A DNA stretch of 64,000 nucleotides, from assembly GCF_000826685.1 (NCBI RefSeq), contig NZ_JROO01000013.1:57151-121150 (forward strand), given 5' to 3'. Origin of the DNA: Streptomonospora alba (GTDB taxonomy: Bacteria > Actinomycetota > Actinomycetes > Streptosporangiales > Streptosporangiaceae). A program made the position numbers and the translations under genes. The notes under the pieces were generated by a model. The model searched no databases. It was not told the origin of the DNA and saw only the letters and a list, made by a program, of their open reading frames with translations. Positions 41,200 through 50,685 of this stretch are shown here, one piece after another; positions within the stretch are counted from its first letter, which is position 1; every line of letters starts with the position of its first letter.

Positions 41200-42501
41200 A
41201 TGGCGATCACGGGGCGGGCGGTGCTGGCCGCATTCGGCGCCACGCTCGTGGTGCTGGTCGCGGGAGCGCTCGGCACCTGGCTGGTCGCCGCGGTCCTTGT
41301 GCTGCTGGCGGCGGCGATCCTCGCCGACGTCGTGTTGGCGCCCAGCCCGCGCAGACTGCGCTTCGAGCGCTCGGGCGACACCTCCGTCCGGCTGGGCGAG
41401 ACCGCCGAGGTCGCGCTTGTGGTCGCCAATCCCGCGCGGCGGGCCCTGCGCGGGGTGATCCGCGACGCGTGGGCACCCAGCGCCGGCGCCGAGCCGCAGC
41501 GCCGCCGGGTGCGCGTGCCCGGGGGCGGCCGGGTGCGGGTGGCCACGGCGCTGACACCCACCCGTCGCGGCGACCGGTCCGCGGCGGGGGTCACCGTGCG
41601 CAGCCTCGGTCCGCTGGGGCTGGGCGCACGCCAGTGCACCCACACCGTGCCCTGGGCCGTGCGCACGCTTCCGCCCTTCCACAGCCGCCGCCACCTGCCG
41701 GGCAAGCTCTCGCGGCTGCGCGAGCTCGACGGCCAGCACACGGCGCTGGTGCGCGGGCAGGGCAGCGAGTTCGACTCGCTGCGCGAGTACGTGCCCGGCG
41801 ACGACGTGCGCTCGATCGACTGGCGCGCCACCGCCCGCCGCGACTCCGTGGTCGTGCGCACCTGGCGGCCCGAGCGCGACCGCAGGATCCTGATCGTGCT
41901 CGACACCAGCCGCACCTCGGCAGGCAGGGTGGGCGACGTTCCCCGACTGGACCACGCCATGGACGCCGCTCTGCTGCTGGCGGCGCTGGCCGGCAGGGCC
42001 GGGGACCGGGTGGACCTGCTCGCCTTCGACCGCAGGGTGCGCGCTCAAGTGCGCAGCCACGGCCGCGGCAGCCGTATCCCGCAGATCGTTCAGGCCATGG
42101 CGCCGCTGGAGCCCGAGCTGGTGGAATCCGACCCGGCGGGCCTGGTCTCCACGATCCTCGGCGGCCACAGCCGGACCCGCCAACTGGTCGTGCTGCTGAC
42201 CGACCTGAACGCCGCCGCGCTGGAGGAGGGCCTGCTTCCGCGGCTGCCCGCGCTGACCTCGCGCCACCTGCTCATGGTGGCCGCGGTGGGCGACCCCCGG
42301 GTGGCGGAGATGGCCGCGGAGCGGGGCAGCACGCGGTCGGTGTACGAGGCCGCCGCGGCCGAACGCACCCTGGGCGATCGCAGCCGGATCACCGCCGAGC
42401 TGCGCCGCCACGGAGTCGAGGTCGTCGACGCCGAGCCCGACCACATCGCCCCGGCTCTGGCCGACGCCTACATCGGCCTCAAGGCCCAGGGCCGGCTGTA
42501 G
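41200..42501 (+). CDS. DUF58 domain (vWA-like) protein
   Basis: The 433-residue protein has two N-terminal membrane helices (about 8-45). DUF58 proper follows with GSEFDSLREYVPGDDVRSID and WRATARRDSVVVRTW, then a von Willebrand A-like fold (ILIVLDTSRTSAGR; VVLLTDLNAAALEEG). It is the usual partner of MoxR. ATG 41200 follows CGGAGG. It ends 11 bp from the convergent SpoIIM-family gene. Confidence 0.9.
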   Translation: MAITGRAVLAAFGATLVVLVAGALGTWLVAAVLVLLAAAILADVVLAPSPRRLRFERSGDTSVRLGETAEVALVVANPARRALRGVIRDAWAPSAGAEPQRRRVRVPGGGRVRVATALTPTRRGDRSAAGVTVRSLGPLGLGARQCTHTVPWAVRTLPPFHSRRHLPGKLSRLRELDGQHTALVRGQGSEFDSLREYVPGDDVRSIDWRATARRDSVVVRTWRPERDRRILIVLDTSRTSAGRVGDVPRLDHAMDAALLLAALAGRAGDRVDLLAFDRRVRAQVRSHGRGSRIPQIVQAMAPLEPELVESDPAGLVSTILGGHSRTRQLVVLLTDLNAAALEEGLLPRLPALTSRHLLMVAAVGDPRVAEMAAERGSTRSVYEAAAAERTLGDRSRITAELRRHGVEVVDAEPDHIAPALADAYIGLKAQGRL

Positions 42502-42512
42502 GCCGGGACCGG

Positions 42513-43508
42513 CTACCCCGCCACCGGGGCCGTCTGGGGGGCCGCGGCGATGTCTCCGCTCACGCCGCGGTTGTGGGCGGCGCGGCCGACGATGAAGACG
42601 TAGGCGAGGAAGAGCAGCTCGGCGGCCACGCCGATGCCGATCCGCAGCCAGGTGATGTGGACCCACCCGGTCACCAGGCCCTCGATCAGCCCGGAGACGA
42701 ACAGCACCACCACGAGCCCGAGGGCGACGGCGAGGGCCGGGCGCGCCTCCTCGCCCAGCGCCCGCAAGCGGGGCCGCGGGCCGGGCGCGATGAGGGTCCA
42801 GCCGAGCTTGAGGCCCACGCCCGCGGCGACGAACACGGCGGTCAGCTCCAGCAGGCCGTGCGGGATGATCAGTCCGAGGAAGACGTCGCCCTTGCCGTGG
42901 GCGAACATCATCCCCGCCGCCACCCCCAGGTTGGCGCCGTTGAGCACCAGCACATAGACGGTGGGCAGGCACAGGAACACGCCGAAGATCAGCGCCTGGG
43001 TGGCCGCCCACGCGTTGTTGGTCCACACCTGGGCGGCGAAGGACGCGCCGGGGTGCTCGACGTAGTAGTTGGCGAAGTCGTTCTCGACGTAGGCCCGGAT
43101 CTCCTCGGGGGTGCCCATGGCGGCCAGTACCTGGGGGTCGTTGGCGATCCAGGCGGCCAGGGCGGCGGAGAAGGCGACGGTGCCCAGGCCGGCGGCGATC
43201 CACCACCACCGCAGCCGGTACAGCACGGCGGGGAAGGTCTCGGTGAAGAAGCGGGAGGCGTCGCGCCAGGAGGATTCGTGGGCGCCGGTGACCGCCGAGC
43301 GGGCCCGTGCCACCAGGCCGGAGAGGTAGCCGACCAGTCCGGGGTCCTGCCCCGAGGAGCGCACCATCGACAGGTGGGTGGATACGCGCTGGTAGAGGTC
43401 GACGAGCTCGTCGACCTCGCTGCCGCTGAGGCGGCGGCGCCTGCGCACGAGGGTGTCGAGGCGGTCCCATTCGGTGCGGTGCGCGGCCGCGAAGACGTCC
43501 AGATCCAC
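42513..43508 (-). CDS. SpoIIM-family (stage II sporulation protein M) membrane protein
   Basis: This 331-residue integral membrane protein has a soluble N-terminus (MDLDVFAAAHRTEWDRLDTL; RRLSGSEVDELVDLYQRVST) and about five to six membrane helices. NNAWAATQALIFGVFLCLPT and IIPHGLLELTAVFVAAGVGL are characteristic of the SpoIIM/DUF95 family. In endospore formers SpoIIM assists engulfment; actinobacterial homologues sit next to RDD and MoxR/DUF58 genes and their role is unknown. GTG 43508; divergent from the RDD gene. Confidence 0.88.
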   Translation of the reverse strand: MDLDVFAAAHRTEWDRLDTLVRRRRRLSGSEVDELVDLYQRVSTHLSMVRSSGQDPGLVGYLSGLVARARSAVTGAHESSWRDASRFFTETFPAVLYRLRWWWIAAGLGTVAFSAALAAWIANDPQVLAAMGTPEEIRAYVENDFANYYVEHPGASFAAQVWTNNAWAATQALIFGVFLCLPTVYVLVLNGANLGVAAGMMFAHGKGDVFLGLIIPHGLLELTAVFVAAGVGLKLGWTLIAPGPRPRLRALGEEARPALAVALGLVVVLFVSGLIEGLVTGWVHITWLRIGIGVAAELLFLAYVFIVGRAAHNRGVSGDIAAAPQTAPVAG

Positions 43509-43690
43509 GCGGGCGACTCTACCGGCCCGCCCGCGGCGCCCGGAGGGCTCGGGCGGCGCACTCGCGCCGCGGCCGGGACGCCGAGGGGCGAGCGAGTGTC
43601 GATCCGCCGTGCTCTCCTGACAGACTGGAGGACGAGGAGCGGACGGGAGTGCGGCGCGCGGCCGCGGCGACACGACGAAGGGCGTACACG

Positions 43691-44605
43691 GTGGCTTACC
43701 CGGGCGGTGGACATCCCCACGACCAGTCGTCTGTCGTCACCGGCGACGCCGTCGTGCTCGACCTGCGCCCCGCGGGTTTCGCCACCCGCATGGCGGCGTT
43801 CCTGATCGACGTCGCCGTCCAGTCCGCGGGCCTGTTCGCCGGCACACTGCTGGCCTCGCTCGTCGGAAGCGGGCTGGACCCCGCCGCCACCGCGGCGGTG
43901 AGCCTGGCACTGGCCGTGCTGGCCCTGGTGGGCTACCCCACCGCCATGGAGTCGCTCACCCGGGGGCGCTCCCTGGGCAAGATGGCGCTGGGGCTGCGGG
44001 TGGTCGGCACCGACGGCTCTCCGGAGCGGTTCCGCCAGGCGCTGGGGCGCGCGCTGACCGCGGTCGTGGAGATCTGGCTGACGTCGGGCGTGATCGCCCT
44101 GATCACCTCGCTGGTCGACCGCGACGGCCGCCGCGTGGGCGACTTCGTGGCCGGCACGCTCGTGGTGCACGAGCGGGCGGCCCGGCGCACCGAGGAGTCC
44201 TTCGCGATGCCGCCGCACCTGGCCGCATGGGCGCAGAGCGCCGAGCTGTCGCAGCTCTCGCCGGAGACCGCGACCATGGCGCGGCAGTACCTCCTGCGCT
44301 TCGACGAGTTGGCCGAGGAGTCGCGCTACCGGATGGGCACGCGCATCGCCGACTTGGTGGCCGCGGCTGTGAGTCCGCTTCCGCCGCCCGGCACCACTCC
44401 CCCGGACTTTCTGCGGGCGGTGCTCGCCGAGCGCCGCAAGCGCGAGGAGGAGCGGCTGGCCCTGCGACACGCGGAGGCCCAGGGCGGGTCCCCGGGCCCC
44501 GACGGCACGCCGGCGGAGGGCGGCCCTCCGGCCGGGGGCGGCTACGGACCCGCCGACTCGGGCGCCTATGGGCGGAACGGCGGGTATCCCCCACCCGGTG
44601 CCTAG
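43691..44605 (+). CDS. RDD-family membrane protein
   Basis: The 304-residue protein has the RDD signature near FATRMAAFLIDVAVQSAG and GRSLGKMALGLRVVGTDGSP. It has two to three membrane helices and a soluble C-terminal half ending in a Gly/Pro/Tyr-rich tail. RDD proteins are thought to be transporters or membrane adaptors. GTG 43691 follows AAGGG by 8 nt. Its placement beside SpoIIM and the MoxR/DUF58 genes is conserved in Actinobacteria. Confidence 0.88.
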   Translation: MAYPGGGHPHDQSSVVTGDAVVLDLRPAGFATRMAAFLIDVAVQSAGLFAGTLLASLVGSGLDPAATAAVSLALAVLALVGYPTAMESLTRGRSLGKMALGLRVVGTDGSPERFRQALGRALTAVVEIWLTSGVIALITSLVDRDGRRVGDFVAGTLVVHERAARRTEESFAMPPHLAAWAQSAELSQLSPETATMARQYLLRFDELAEESRYRMGTRIADLVAAAVSPLPPPGTTPPDFLRAVLAERRKREEERLALRHAEAQGGSPGPDGTPAEGGPPAGGGYGPADSGAYGRNGGYPPPGA

Positions 44606-44662
44606 AGCGGGCCGCAGCAACCCTGGAGCGCCGACGGCGGGAACGGATGCCCCGCTCCCGGT

Positions 44663-44680
44663 CCGCCGGCCCTCCGGCGG
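44663..44680. terminator. Hairpin between convergent genes
   Basis: CCGCCGG-CCCT-CCGGCGG forms a perfect 7-bp stem in the 142-bp gap between the RDD gene and the short SAH hydrolase gene, placed to serve both. Confidence 0.6.
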
Positions 44681-44747
44681 CACAGAGGACCGGCGGGACG
44701 GCCACCGGCAGGTCCGCGGCGGGCGCCACCGCATCGGCCCGCGGAGC

Positions 44748-46010
44748 TCACTCCTGCCAGGAGTTGAGGTAGTCCTCCTGCTCGGGGCTGAGGCGGTCGA
44801 TACCCACCCCCAGGGCCTCCAGCTCCAGGCGGGCCACGTCGGTGTCGATGCCGGAGGGCACCTCCAGCACTCCCGGCGCCAGTTCGGCGGCGCTGCGCGC
44901 CAGCCACGCCACGGTCAGCGCCTGCACCGAGAAGGACATGTCCATCACCGCAGCCGGGTGGCCCTCGGCAGCGCCCAGGTTGACCAGTCGCCCTTCGGCC
45001 AGCAGCACGATCCGGCGGCCGTCGGCCAGCACGTACTCGTCGGCCTGCGGGCGGACCTCGCGCCGGATCTCCACCGACATGGCCTCCAGCGCCGGCAGGT
45101 CGATCTCGACGTCGAAGTGGCCGGAGTTGGCCAGCACGGCGCCGTCCTTGAGCGAAGCCAGGTGCTCGGCGCGGATCACGTCGCGGTTGCCGGTGACGGT
45201 CACCAGCACGTCGCCCACGGGCGCGGCCTCGTCCATGGGCAGCACGGTGTAGCCCTGCATCACCGCGTCCAGCGCCTTGACCGGGTCGACCTCGGTGACC
45301 ACGACACGGGCGCCCAGGCCACGGGCGCGCTCGGCCAGGCCTCGGCCGCAGTAGCCGAATCCGGCCACCACGACGGTGCGCCCGGCGATCATCGCGTTGG
45401 TGGCGCGCATGATGCCGTCGAGAGTGGACTGGCCGGTGCCGTAGCGGTTGTCGAACATCCGCTTCGTGGCGGTGTCGTTGACCGCGACCATGGGCAGTTT
45501 CAGCACGCCCTCGGCGCTCATCCGCCGCAGCCGGATGACGCCGGTGGTGGTCTGCTCGCAGCCGCCCACGGTCTCCTCCAGCAGGTGCGGACGCTCCATG
45601 TGGGCGAGGTTGACCAGATCGCACCCGTCGTCGAGAAGCAGGTGCGGGCGCCGTTCGAGCACGGTGGCCAGGTTGCGGTCGTAGGAGGCGGGGTCGACGC
45701 CGGCGCGGGCGTAGACCGCGATGCCGTACTCGGCGACCAGGGCGGCCGCCGTGTCGTCCTGGGTGGACAGCGGGTTGGAGGCGGCGAGCGCGATCTCGGC
45801 GCCGCCGCCGCTCAGGGCCCGCAGCAGGTTGGCGGTCTCGGCCGTGACGTGCATGCACGCGGCGAGGCGCATGCCCTCAAGCGGCCGTTCCGCGGCGAAG
45901 CGGTCGTGCAGCTTTCGCAGCACCGGCATCGCGCGCTCGGCCCATTCGACGCGGCGGACCCCGGCCTGAGCCAGGCCGAGGTCCGCGACGTCGCTTTCTG
46001 GGAGTGCCAT
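44748..46010 (-). CDS. S-adenosylhomocysteine hydrolase paralogue, short (archaeal/Thermotoga) type
   Basis: The 420-residue protein lacks the ~40-residue insertion of ordinary bacterial SAH hydrolases and the C-terminal Lys/Tyr motif, so it belongs to the short class seen in Archaea and Thermotoga. Conserved: H54 (CMHVTAET), D128 (LLLDDGCD), K183/D187/N188 (TKRMFDNRYGTGQS), and NAD-binding GFGYCGRG (217-224). The usual EETTTG is CEQTTTG: Q153 (codon 45554-45552) replaces the active-site Glu equivalent to human E156. Some short-class enzymes act on S-inosylhomocysteine, so the substrate here is uncertain. It lies 40 nt downstream of ahcY, probably in the same operon. Confidence 0.85.
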   Translation of the reverse strand: MALPESDVADLGLAQAGVRRVEWAERAMPVLRKLHDRFAAERPLEGMRLAACMHVTAETANLLRALSGGGAEIALAASNPLSTQDDTAAALVAEYGIAVYARAGVDPASYDRNLATVLERRPHLLLDDGCDLVNLAHMERPHLLEETVGGCEQTTTGVIRLRRMSAEGVLKLPMVAVNDTATKRMFDNRYGTGQSTLDGIMRATNAMIAGRTVVVAGFGYCGRGLAERARGLGARVVVTEVDPVKALDAVMQGYTVLPMDEAAPVGDVLVTVTGNRDVIRAEHLASLKDGAVLANSGHFDVEIDLPALEAMSVEIRREVRPQADEYVLADGRRIVLLAEGRLVNLGAAEGHPAAVMDMSFSVQALTVAWLARSAAELAPGVLEVPSGIDTDVARLELEALGVGIDRLSPEQEDYLNSWQE

Positions 46011-46050
46011 CCGGGGAGCTTCCCAGATCCCGTTTAGCCCGGTACCGCTT

Positions 46051-47487
<1,437 letters not shown>

Positions 47488-47565
47488 ACGTCTTTACTCC
47501 TCCTGGGTTGATGCGCACCGAGTCTAGAACGGGGCACCGGCCCGGGGCACGACCACGAGAGGTAA

Positions 47566-47585
47566 TCTGACGCCGCAGCGTCAGA
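47566..47585 (+). promoter_or_regulatory. Palindromic operator candidate between ahcY and merR
   Basis: TCTGACGC-CGCA-GCGTCAGA is a perfect inverted repeat with 8-bp arms and a 4-nt centre. It lies 43 nt before the MerR-family start and 78 nt before ahcY. Size and symmetry fit a MerR-dimer site, so autoregulation (and possibly ahcY control) is plausible. Confidence 0.55.
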
Positions 47586-47628
47586 ATCACCCGCCGCTGG
47601 ACGGACTGAAGGGCACAGGTGACTACCC

Positions 47629-48195
47629 ATGGCGGAACCGCACAATCGCGCGCCGGCCTCCGATTCCGCGCCCTACGGACCGGTCGGCGACGGCCGATCC
47701 GAGAAGCGGAGTGACTCCGCTCACGTATCGGCTTCCGGGGAGGGCCGACCGCCCCGGAGGCGGCCCTCCGACGGCTTCTCCGAGGCCCCCGCGACGCTTC
47801 CGATCTCGGCGGCCGCCGAGCGCCTGGGCACCACCGCGCGGATGCTGCGCTACCGCGAGGCGCTGGGGCTGGTCCCGCCGACCAAGGAGCAGCCCACCGG
47901 CCGCGGCCACCGCCACCGCCGCTTCAGCGAGGACGACCTCGACGCCGTCTCGGCCGGACTGGAACTGGAACGGGCCTACGGCATCCCGCCGACGGCCCTG
48001 GCGTTCGCCCTGCGCGTCCTCGCCGAGCCCGCGATCCTGGCCCGGATCCGCTCCTTCGGAGAGCGCGTGGGCCGCCTGGCTCCGGCCCCGGCCCGGGCCA
48101 TGGATTTCGAGAAGCAGAAGGCTCTGCGCCTCCTTCAGGGCAGGGAGCAACCCCGGCAGGGGCCGCCCGGGCCGGTTCCTCCCGGGCGGCGTTGA
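47629..48195 (+). CDS. MerR-family transcriptional regulator
   Basis: The 188-residue protein has a ~55-residue disordered N-terminus. A MerR-type HTH follows (PISAAAERLGTTARMLRYRE, then RGHRHRRFSEDDLDAVSAGL). A short C-terminal helix (IPPTALAFALRVLAEPAILA) would form the dimer. There is no ligand-binding domain or Cys cluster, so no metal or drug effector is indicated. It is divergent from ahcY, with a palindrome in its promoter. Function unknown. Confidence 0.85.
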   Translation: MAEPHNRAPASDSAPYGPVGDGRSEKRSDSAHVSASGEGRPPRRRPSDGFSEAPATLPISAAAERLGTTARMLRYREALGLVPPTKEQPTGRGHRHRRFSEDDLDAVSAGLELERAYGIPPTALAFALRVLAEPAILARIRSFGERVGRLAPAPARAMDFEKQKALRLLQGREQPRQGPPGPVPPGRR

Positions 48196-48212
48196 GCCGC
48201 CTCCGCAGCGGT

Positions 48213-48228
48213 GGGCACACCCGTGCCC
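48213..48228. terminator. Hairpin between convergent merR and acyltransferase genes
   Basis: GGGCAC-ACCC-GTGCCC forms a 6-bp perfect stem within a 70-bp gap between convergent stop codons. Confidence 0.45.
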
Positions 48229-48265
48229 GGCCCTCGTGCCCGGCCCTTCGAGAGGCGCGCCGGCG

Positions 48266-50359
48266 TCACAGGTCGGTGGCCGCCTCGATGCGGTTGCGCA
48301 GGGTCGGGGCCAGGGTGCGCATGTAGGTGGCGGTGATGTGGCCGCGGTCCCAGTAGACGAGCACGTTGCCGATGACCGCGGGGCACCGGTCACCGCGGCA
48401 CAGCTTGTCGGTGAAGTCCAGGAAGACCACGTTGCCGGGCACCCCCTCAAGCCCCTCCAGCGGGGACGTGCGGGCCATGGAGGGGGACCGCCGGCCGACG
48501 CACTCCTGGCGGCGCTTCTCGGCCAGGCAGTCGGGAGCCGCGAAGCTCAGACGCGGGGTGTCGCGGACGGCGATGACGTCGATGCCCATCCCGTCCAGCT
48601 CGCGCCACCGCTGCACGTAGCCTTCGGCGACCGTCTCGCCCACCGGTCCCGCCTGGGCGTCGAGGTTGGTCCGAGTGGCGGTGGTGAACACGGCGTCGGG
48701 CCGCAGTTCGGCCAGCTCGGGCATGACGCCCGCGTTCCACCCGGCGCAGGAGTGGTAGACCTCACCGCCCCGCAGCTGCTCGGCACCGGTGAACAGGCAC
48801 GAGCCCTTGATGATGTTGACGATCCGCCACTTCTTGTCCTCTGCGATCTCCCGCAGGGCCGGCAGCCAGTGGGCCGCGTGTGAGGCGCCCACCAGCGCGA
48901 TGGTGCGGTCGTAGTCGCGGGGGCCGTAGGCGCAGGTGATCACCTCGCTCTCGCGGGTGCCCTGGTTGCAGTCGTCGGCGTAGCTGGCGGGTATGTCCTC
49001 GGCGGCGTTGGCGGGATCGGGATACACGGGAGCGCCCTCGCCCTCGACCACATCGGCGGCGGGGGAGCCCAGCACGGCCGCGCCCGGGTAGTCGGCGCTC
49101 TGGGCCGCGATCTCCTGCTCGCGCTGCTCGTGGGAGATATGCCCCGACCACACGCCCGCGGCGGCCAGTACCGGAACGATGAAGGCCGCGCCCACGGCCA
49201 GCGACCACGCACTTCCGGTCCGGGTGCGGGTGAGCGCGTCGACCCCGTCCTCGGTGATCCAGCGCGTGGCCACCGCCAGCGCCATCGACAGCGCGAGGAC
49301 GAGGCAGCCGCCGGTAAGGCTGGGCTGGGTGCGGTCGGTGACCTCCAGATAGCAGACCAGCACCGGCCAGTGCCAGAGGTAGAGCGCGTAGGCGTGGTCG
49401 CCGATGTAGTGCACCGGACGCAGGTTGAGCAGGCGGTCGGCCGCCACCGGCGAGCCCGTGCTGCCCGCGACGATCACGGCTGCGGCCGCCAGAGTCGGCC
49501 ACAGTGCGATGTAACCGGGAAACAGCGTGGACACCTGGAGCAGCAGGCCGCACGCCACCAGGGCCGCAAGCCCGGCCCAGCCCAGCACGATCCGCAGCAG
49601 GCGGGGCAGGCGCAGGTGCGGAAGCGCGAGGGCCAGCAGCCCGCCCATCGCCAGCTCCCACAGGCGGGCGCCGGTGTCGAAGTAGGCCCAGGGCTGGTCT
49701 GCTGCGGTGACGGCGACGGAGTAGGCCAGCGACGCGGCGAAGACCAGGGTGAGTGCGGCGGCGACCGCGCGGCGCAGCGGCTGCCCGGCCGCGCGGGCCA
49801 GAGCGGCGACGACGGTGATGAGCACCGGCCACACCACGTAGAACTGGCCCTGGACCGACAGCGACCAGAAATGCTGGACCGGTCCCGCGGCGCTGTTCTG
49901 GGCGAGGTAGTCCACCGAGTTGAGCGCCAGGTGCCAGTTCTCGACGTACAGCGCCGATGCCACGACGCCCGAGATCGCCTCGCGCCACGCTGTGGACGGC
50001 AGGAACAGGAAGCTCGCCACGAGGATTCCGCCCAGGGCCGCCGCGGCCGCCGGAAAGAGGCGCTTGACCAGCCGCGACCAGAACGCGGTGAAGTCGATCC
50101 TGCCGCGCCGCTCCATCGTCCGCAGCAGCGAACCCGTGATCAGGAAACCGGTGAGCAGCAGGAACACGTCCACACCGCCGGAGACCCGGCCGAGCCAGAT
50201 GTGGTAGGCGGCCACCAGGACGACCGCCACCGCCCGCAGCCCTTGGAGCTCGGGCCGGAACCCGCCGCCGGACCGCTGAGCGGCGCCGGGCGGGGACTCG
50301 GGAGCAGACGGCGCTGGAGCGGCGGAACCAGGGGGCGACGGCTGCACGGAATACCTCAT
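48266..50359 (-). CDS. Acyltransferase 3 (OafA/YrhL) with C-terminal SGNH domain
   Basis: The product is a ~697-residue membrane acyltransferase. The first half holds about ten membrane helices with the acyltransferase-3 signatures FRPELQGLRAVAVVLVAAYH, GVDVFLLLTGFLITGSLL and HFWSLSVQGQFYVVWP. The second half is an extracytoplasmic SGNH-like domain (ALVGASHAAHWLPAL; VYWDRGHITATYM with the C-terminal Asp/His). Such proteins O-acylate cell-surface glycans. The start is uncertain: ATG 50359 is used, but an in-frame TTG at 50383 is possible; neither has a clear ribosome-binding site. A 13-bp tandem duplication (50372-50397) sits at this point. Confidence 0.88.
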   Translation of the reverse strand: MRYSVQPSPPGSAAPAPSAPESPPGAAQRSGGGFRPELQGLRAVAVVLVAAYHIWLGRVSGGVDVFLLLTGFLITGSLLRTMERRGRIDFTAFWSRLVKRLFPAAAAALGGILVASFLFLPSTAWREAISGVVASALYVENWHLALNSVDYLAQNSAAGPVQHFWSLSVQGQFYVVWPVLITVVAALARAAGQPLRRAVAAALTLVFAASLAYSVAVTAADQPWAYFDTGARLWELAMGGLLALALPHLRLPRLLRIVLGWAGLAALVACGLLLQVSTLFPGYIALWPTLAAAAVIVAGSTGSPVAADRLLNLRPVHYIGDHAYALYLWHWPVLVCYLEVTDRTQPSLTGGCLVLALSMALAVATRWITEDGVDALTRTRTGSAWSLAVGAAFIVPVLAAAGVWSGHISHEQREQEIAAQSADYPGAAVLGSPAADVVEGEGAPVYPDPANAAEDIPASYADDCNQGTRESEVITCAYGPRDYDRTIALVGASHAAHWLPALREIAEDKKWRIVNIIKGSCLFTGAEQLRGGEVYHSCAGWNAGVMPELAELRPDAVFTTATRTNLDAQAGPVGETVAEGYVQRWRELDGMGIDVIAVRDTPRLSFAAPDCLAEKRRQECVGRRSPSMARTSPLEGLEGVPGNVVFLDFTDKLCRGDRCPAVIGNVLVYWDRGHITATYMRTLAPTLRNRIEAATDL

Positions 50360-50685
50360 CGGCTGTCTGACGGGGATGTTCAAGGGGGATGTTCAAGGCG
50401 GAGCGGTGTTGCCGGGAGCCGGGCCGCCGGCTCGCATGCCGCCCCTTTCAGGACGCGCGAAGCGCACCCGCGGTTGCCGCCTCGGGGGCCGCGTCGGGTC
50501 GGCGCGGCCAGGAGTATAAGCGGTGCGCAGCGCAGACGGAGCACCGGTCCGGCCCGAGCACGGCACCGCAGCGGTACCGGGACCGCCCTCGGCGCCCCGT
50601 GCCCCGGTGGCGACTCGCCGCGCGTTCGCGGAAGGATCATCACAAGCCGGGTTTTATCCGCCGTAGCTCTGGCTACGGTGACAGC
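50360..50685. promoter_or_regulatory. Divergent promoter region of acyltransferase and unknown gene
   Basis: This 326-bp stretch contains no gene. GGGGATGTTCAAG occurs twice in tandem at 50372-50397. Near the right end, CCGTAGC-TCTG-GCTACGG (50661-50678) is a perfect inverted repeat that overlaps the -10-like TACGGT (50674-50679). That box ends exactly 6 nt before the GTG of the next gene, the layout of a leaderless promoter with an overlapping operator. Confidence 0.5.

Noticed and set aside
47488..47628. SAH riboswitch upstream of ahcY
   Set aside because: The 141-bp gap lacks the SAH riboswitch consensus; the only structured element is a short symmetric palindrome better explained as an operator.
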